A stretch of DNA of 8,378 bases from an uncultured Ruminococcus sp. (lineage in GTDB: Bacteria > Bacillota_A > Clostridia > Oscillospirales > Ruminococcaceae): NCBI GenBank assembly GCA_937880065.1, contig CALFMA010000265.1, positions 1-8,378 on the forward strand, read 5' to 3'. Position numbers and translations under genes: made by a program. The notes under the pieces were generated by a model that saw only the letters and a list, made by a program, of their open reading frames with translations, had not been told where the DNA came from and did not search any database. Below are positions 7,076 to 8,378 of the stretch, piece after piece (the first letter of the stretch is position 1; each line of letters begins with the position of its first letter).

Positions 7076-8378
7076 ATGAGTATTAACATTGGAATTGATC
7101 TCGGAACAACAAATACGGTCGTATGTTACTATGATGAACAGGATTATGTTTTCCTTGAGTTCGGCAACTATGATCTTCTGCCATCTGCTGTATATATTGC
7201 TGAAGGCAATAAGATCTATGTTGGTTCAAAAGCTTTAAATATGGGAAATACAGATCCTACACGCCTTATTCGTTCTTCCAAGATCCACATGGGTGACAAT
7301 GGTTTCGTTTACCCCGATTCACAGGCAGGACTTAAATTCGAAAAAAAACTCACTCCTACTGATGTAGCTTGTCTTATCCTTAAAGAGGTAAAGAAAACTC
7401 TTATTATAGAAGAGATATGCAGTGAAGGCGATACGATAAATGCCGTTATCACTGTTCCTGCATACTTCAGCACCAAACAGATAGAGGAAACTACAAGAGC
7501 AGCTAAGGATGCAGGATTAAATGTTAAATCTATTCTTGCAGAGCCTACTGCAGCATCTATCGCTTACATAAATGATCTCATCAAAAAGAATACCCAGATT
7601 TTTGTTGTGGATTTCGGCGGCGGTACTCTTGATCTCACACTTCTTATATATGATGAAAACAATGAGAATAAATATGTACCTCTCGCTATCCACGGAGATA
7701 ACCACCTGGGTGGTGATGATATCGACGAATGTGTAGCTAACTGGATATATGATAATATTAAAAAGGATGTCAACATTGATCTGCGTGATTATAAATCTCT
7801 GAATATAAATAAAACAGACTATTTAGGCATCACAATGAAGATCCTTAATGCAGCTGAAGTAGCAAAGCGTAAGCTCAGCTTTGCTGATTCATATTCTGTA
7901 AAAATCGCAAATCTGTTTATGTTCCCCGGCAAAGAAGTATACGATTTTGAAAAAAGGATCACAGTTGATGAATTCAATAAATACTGTGATCCTGTTTATA
8001 AAAAATTCAAGAACACCATCGCTCAACTTTTTTCTGAAGGAAGAATCGGCAATAGCGGCAAGAGGATAGATGTTTCAGCAATTGACAGAGTTCTTCTTGT
8101 TGGCGGAAGCTGTAATATCCCATACATAAAGCGTATAGTTGAAGAAATGCTTAACAAAAAGACAACCCCCGATGATCTTTCAAATATTGTAGCAAAGGGT
8201 GCCTGCATCAGCTGTATGAATGCAATGAAGGGCGAAAAACAAGTTCAGATGATAGCATATGATCTCGGTATTGAGATCGCTAAGAAAGATAATATCTATG
8301 AAACAGAGTTTGATCCTATCATAAAAAGACAATCTCTTACACCATGTTCAATTACCAAATCAAACTACACTACTATTG
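7076..8378 (+). CDS. Hsp70-C: DnaK-like ATPase, cut by the right edge (first 434 residues)
   Basis: The ATG at 7076 follows GGAGG (7063-7067) by eight bases and gives the classic Hsp70 beginning MSINIGIDLGTTN; no stop occurs before the window ends. Of the three paralogues it keeps the most canonical nucleotide-binding domain: phosphate-1 GIDLGTTN at 6-13, catalytic Lys K69 (DnaK K70), NAVITVPAYF near 120, EPTAAS at 156-161, DFGGGTLD at 179-186, LGGDDI at 211-216, and adenosine motif VGGS ending at 345. The substrate-binding domain begins near YDLGIEI, around residue 395, and continues as in DnaK (PIIKRQSLTPC resembles the 'PLI.RN..iP' strand). It should bind and hydrolyse ATP. Whether it carries a lid cannot be seen. 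It is the last visible gene; the operon may continue to the right. Confidence 0.92.
   Translation, partial: MSINIGIDLGTTNTVVCYYDEQDYVFLEFGNYDLLPSAVYIAEGNKIYVGSKALNMGNTDPTRLIRSSKIHMGDNGFVYPDSQAGLKFEKKLTPTDVACLILKEVKKTLIIEEICSEGDTINAVITVPAYFSTKQIEETTRAAKDAGLNVKSILAEPTAASIAYINDLIKKNTQIFVVDFGGGTLDLTLLIYDENNENKYVPLAIHGDNHLGGDDIDECVANWIYDNIKKDVNIDLRDYKSLNINKTDYLGITMKILNAAEVAKRKLSFADSYSVKIANLFMFPGKEVYDFEKRITVDEFNKYCDPVYKKFKNTIAQLFSEGRIGNSGKRIDVSAIDRVLLVGGSCNIPYIKRIVEEMLNKKTTPDDLSNIVAKGACISCMNAMKGEKQVQMIAYDLGIEIAKKDNIYETEFDPIIKRQSLTPCSITKSNYTTI

Noticed and set aside
763..8378. The housekeeping dnaK chaperone operon
   Set aside because: Three divergent Hsp70s, at least one without a lid, no hrcA or dnaJ, and no CIRCE-like inverted repeat seen before any gene.

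Overview
The window looks like AT-rich Bacillota DNA, most likely from a gut-type Clostridia. AGGAGG ribosome binding sites stand at the expected distance before the genes, every gene is on the + strand, and the DnaK-like proteins are Clostridia-like in style. I cannot name a genus. About the first 760 bases are visibly more AT-rich than the rest: hand counts of 60-base lines give 9, 11 and 15 G+C there, against 24-28 in several lines further right. They encode part of a phage portal protein.

From about 763 onward the window is one tight operon. Its order is Hsp70-A (truncated and joined in frame to the portal fragment), a 293-aa GrpE-like protein, a 455-aa protein with a related GrpE-like C-terminal domain, Hsp70-B (540 aa), a 63-aa helical protein, a 306-aa coiled-coil protein, and Hsp70-C (cut by the right edge). 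Gaps are 8-23 bases or short overlaps, and two Shine-Dalgarno sequences overlap the preceding stop codon. I see no promoter, terminator, RNA gene, CRISPR array or transposon, and no gene-free stretch longer than 23 bases.

The operon carries three divergent Hsp70 ATPases, two putative nucleotide-exchange-factor-like proteins and two coiled-coil proteins, but no J-domain protein. The two Hsp70s whose C-termini are visible stop after a short beta substrate-binding domain and lack the DnaK helical lid. This is not the housekeeping hrcA-grpE-dnaK-dnaJ locus. It looks like a dedicated multi-Hsp70 machine of unknown target, in which the Hsp70s could act as ATP-driven switches on the coiled-coil proteins. 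A role in conflict or defence is possible but is not shown by this sequence.

The portal-Hsp70 join at about 745-775 is the main anomaly. The Hsp70 half has lost its first phosphate loop, and the portal half has lost its C-terminal tail. A metagenomic assembly chimera or an illegitimate recombination is more likely than a functional fusion protein.
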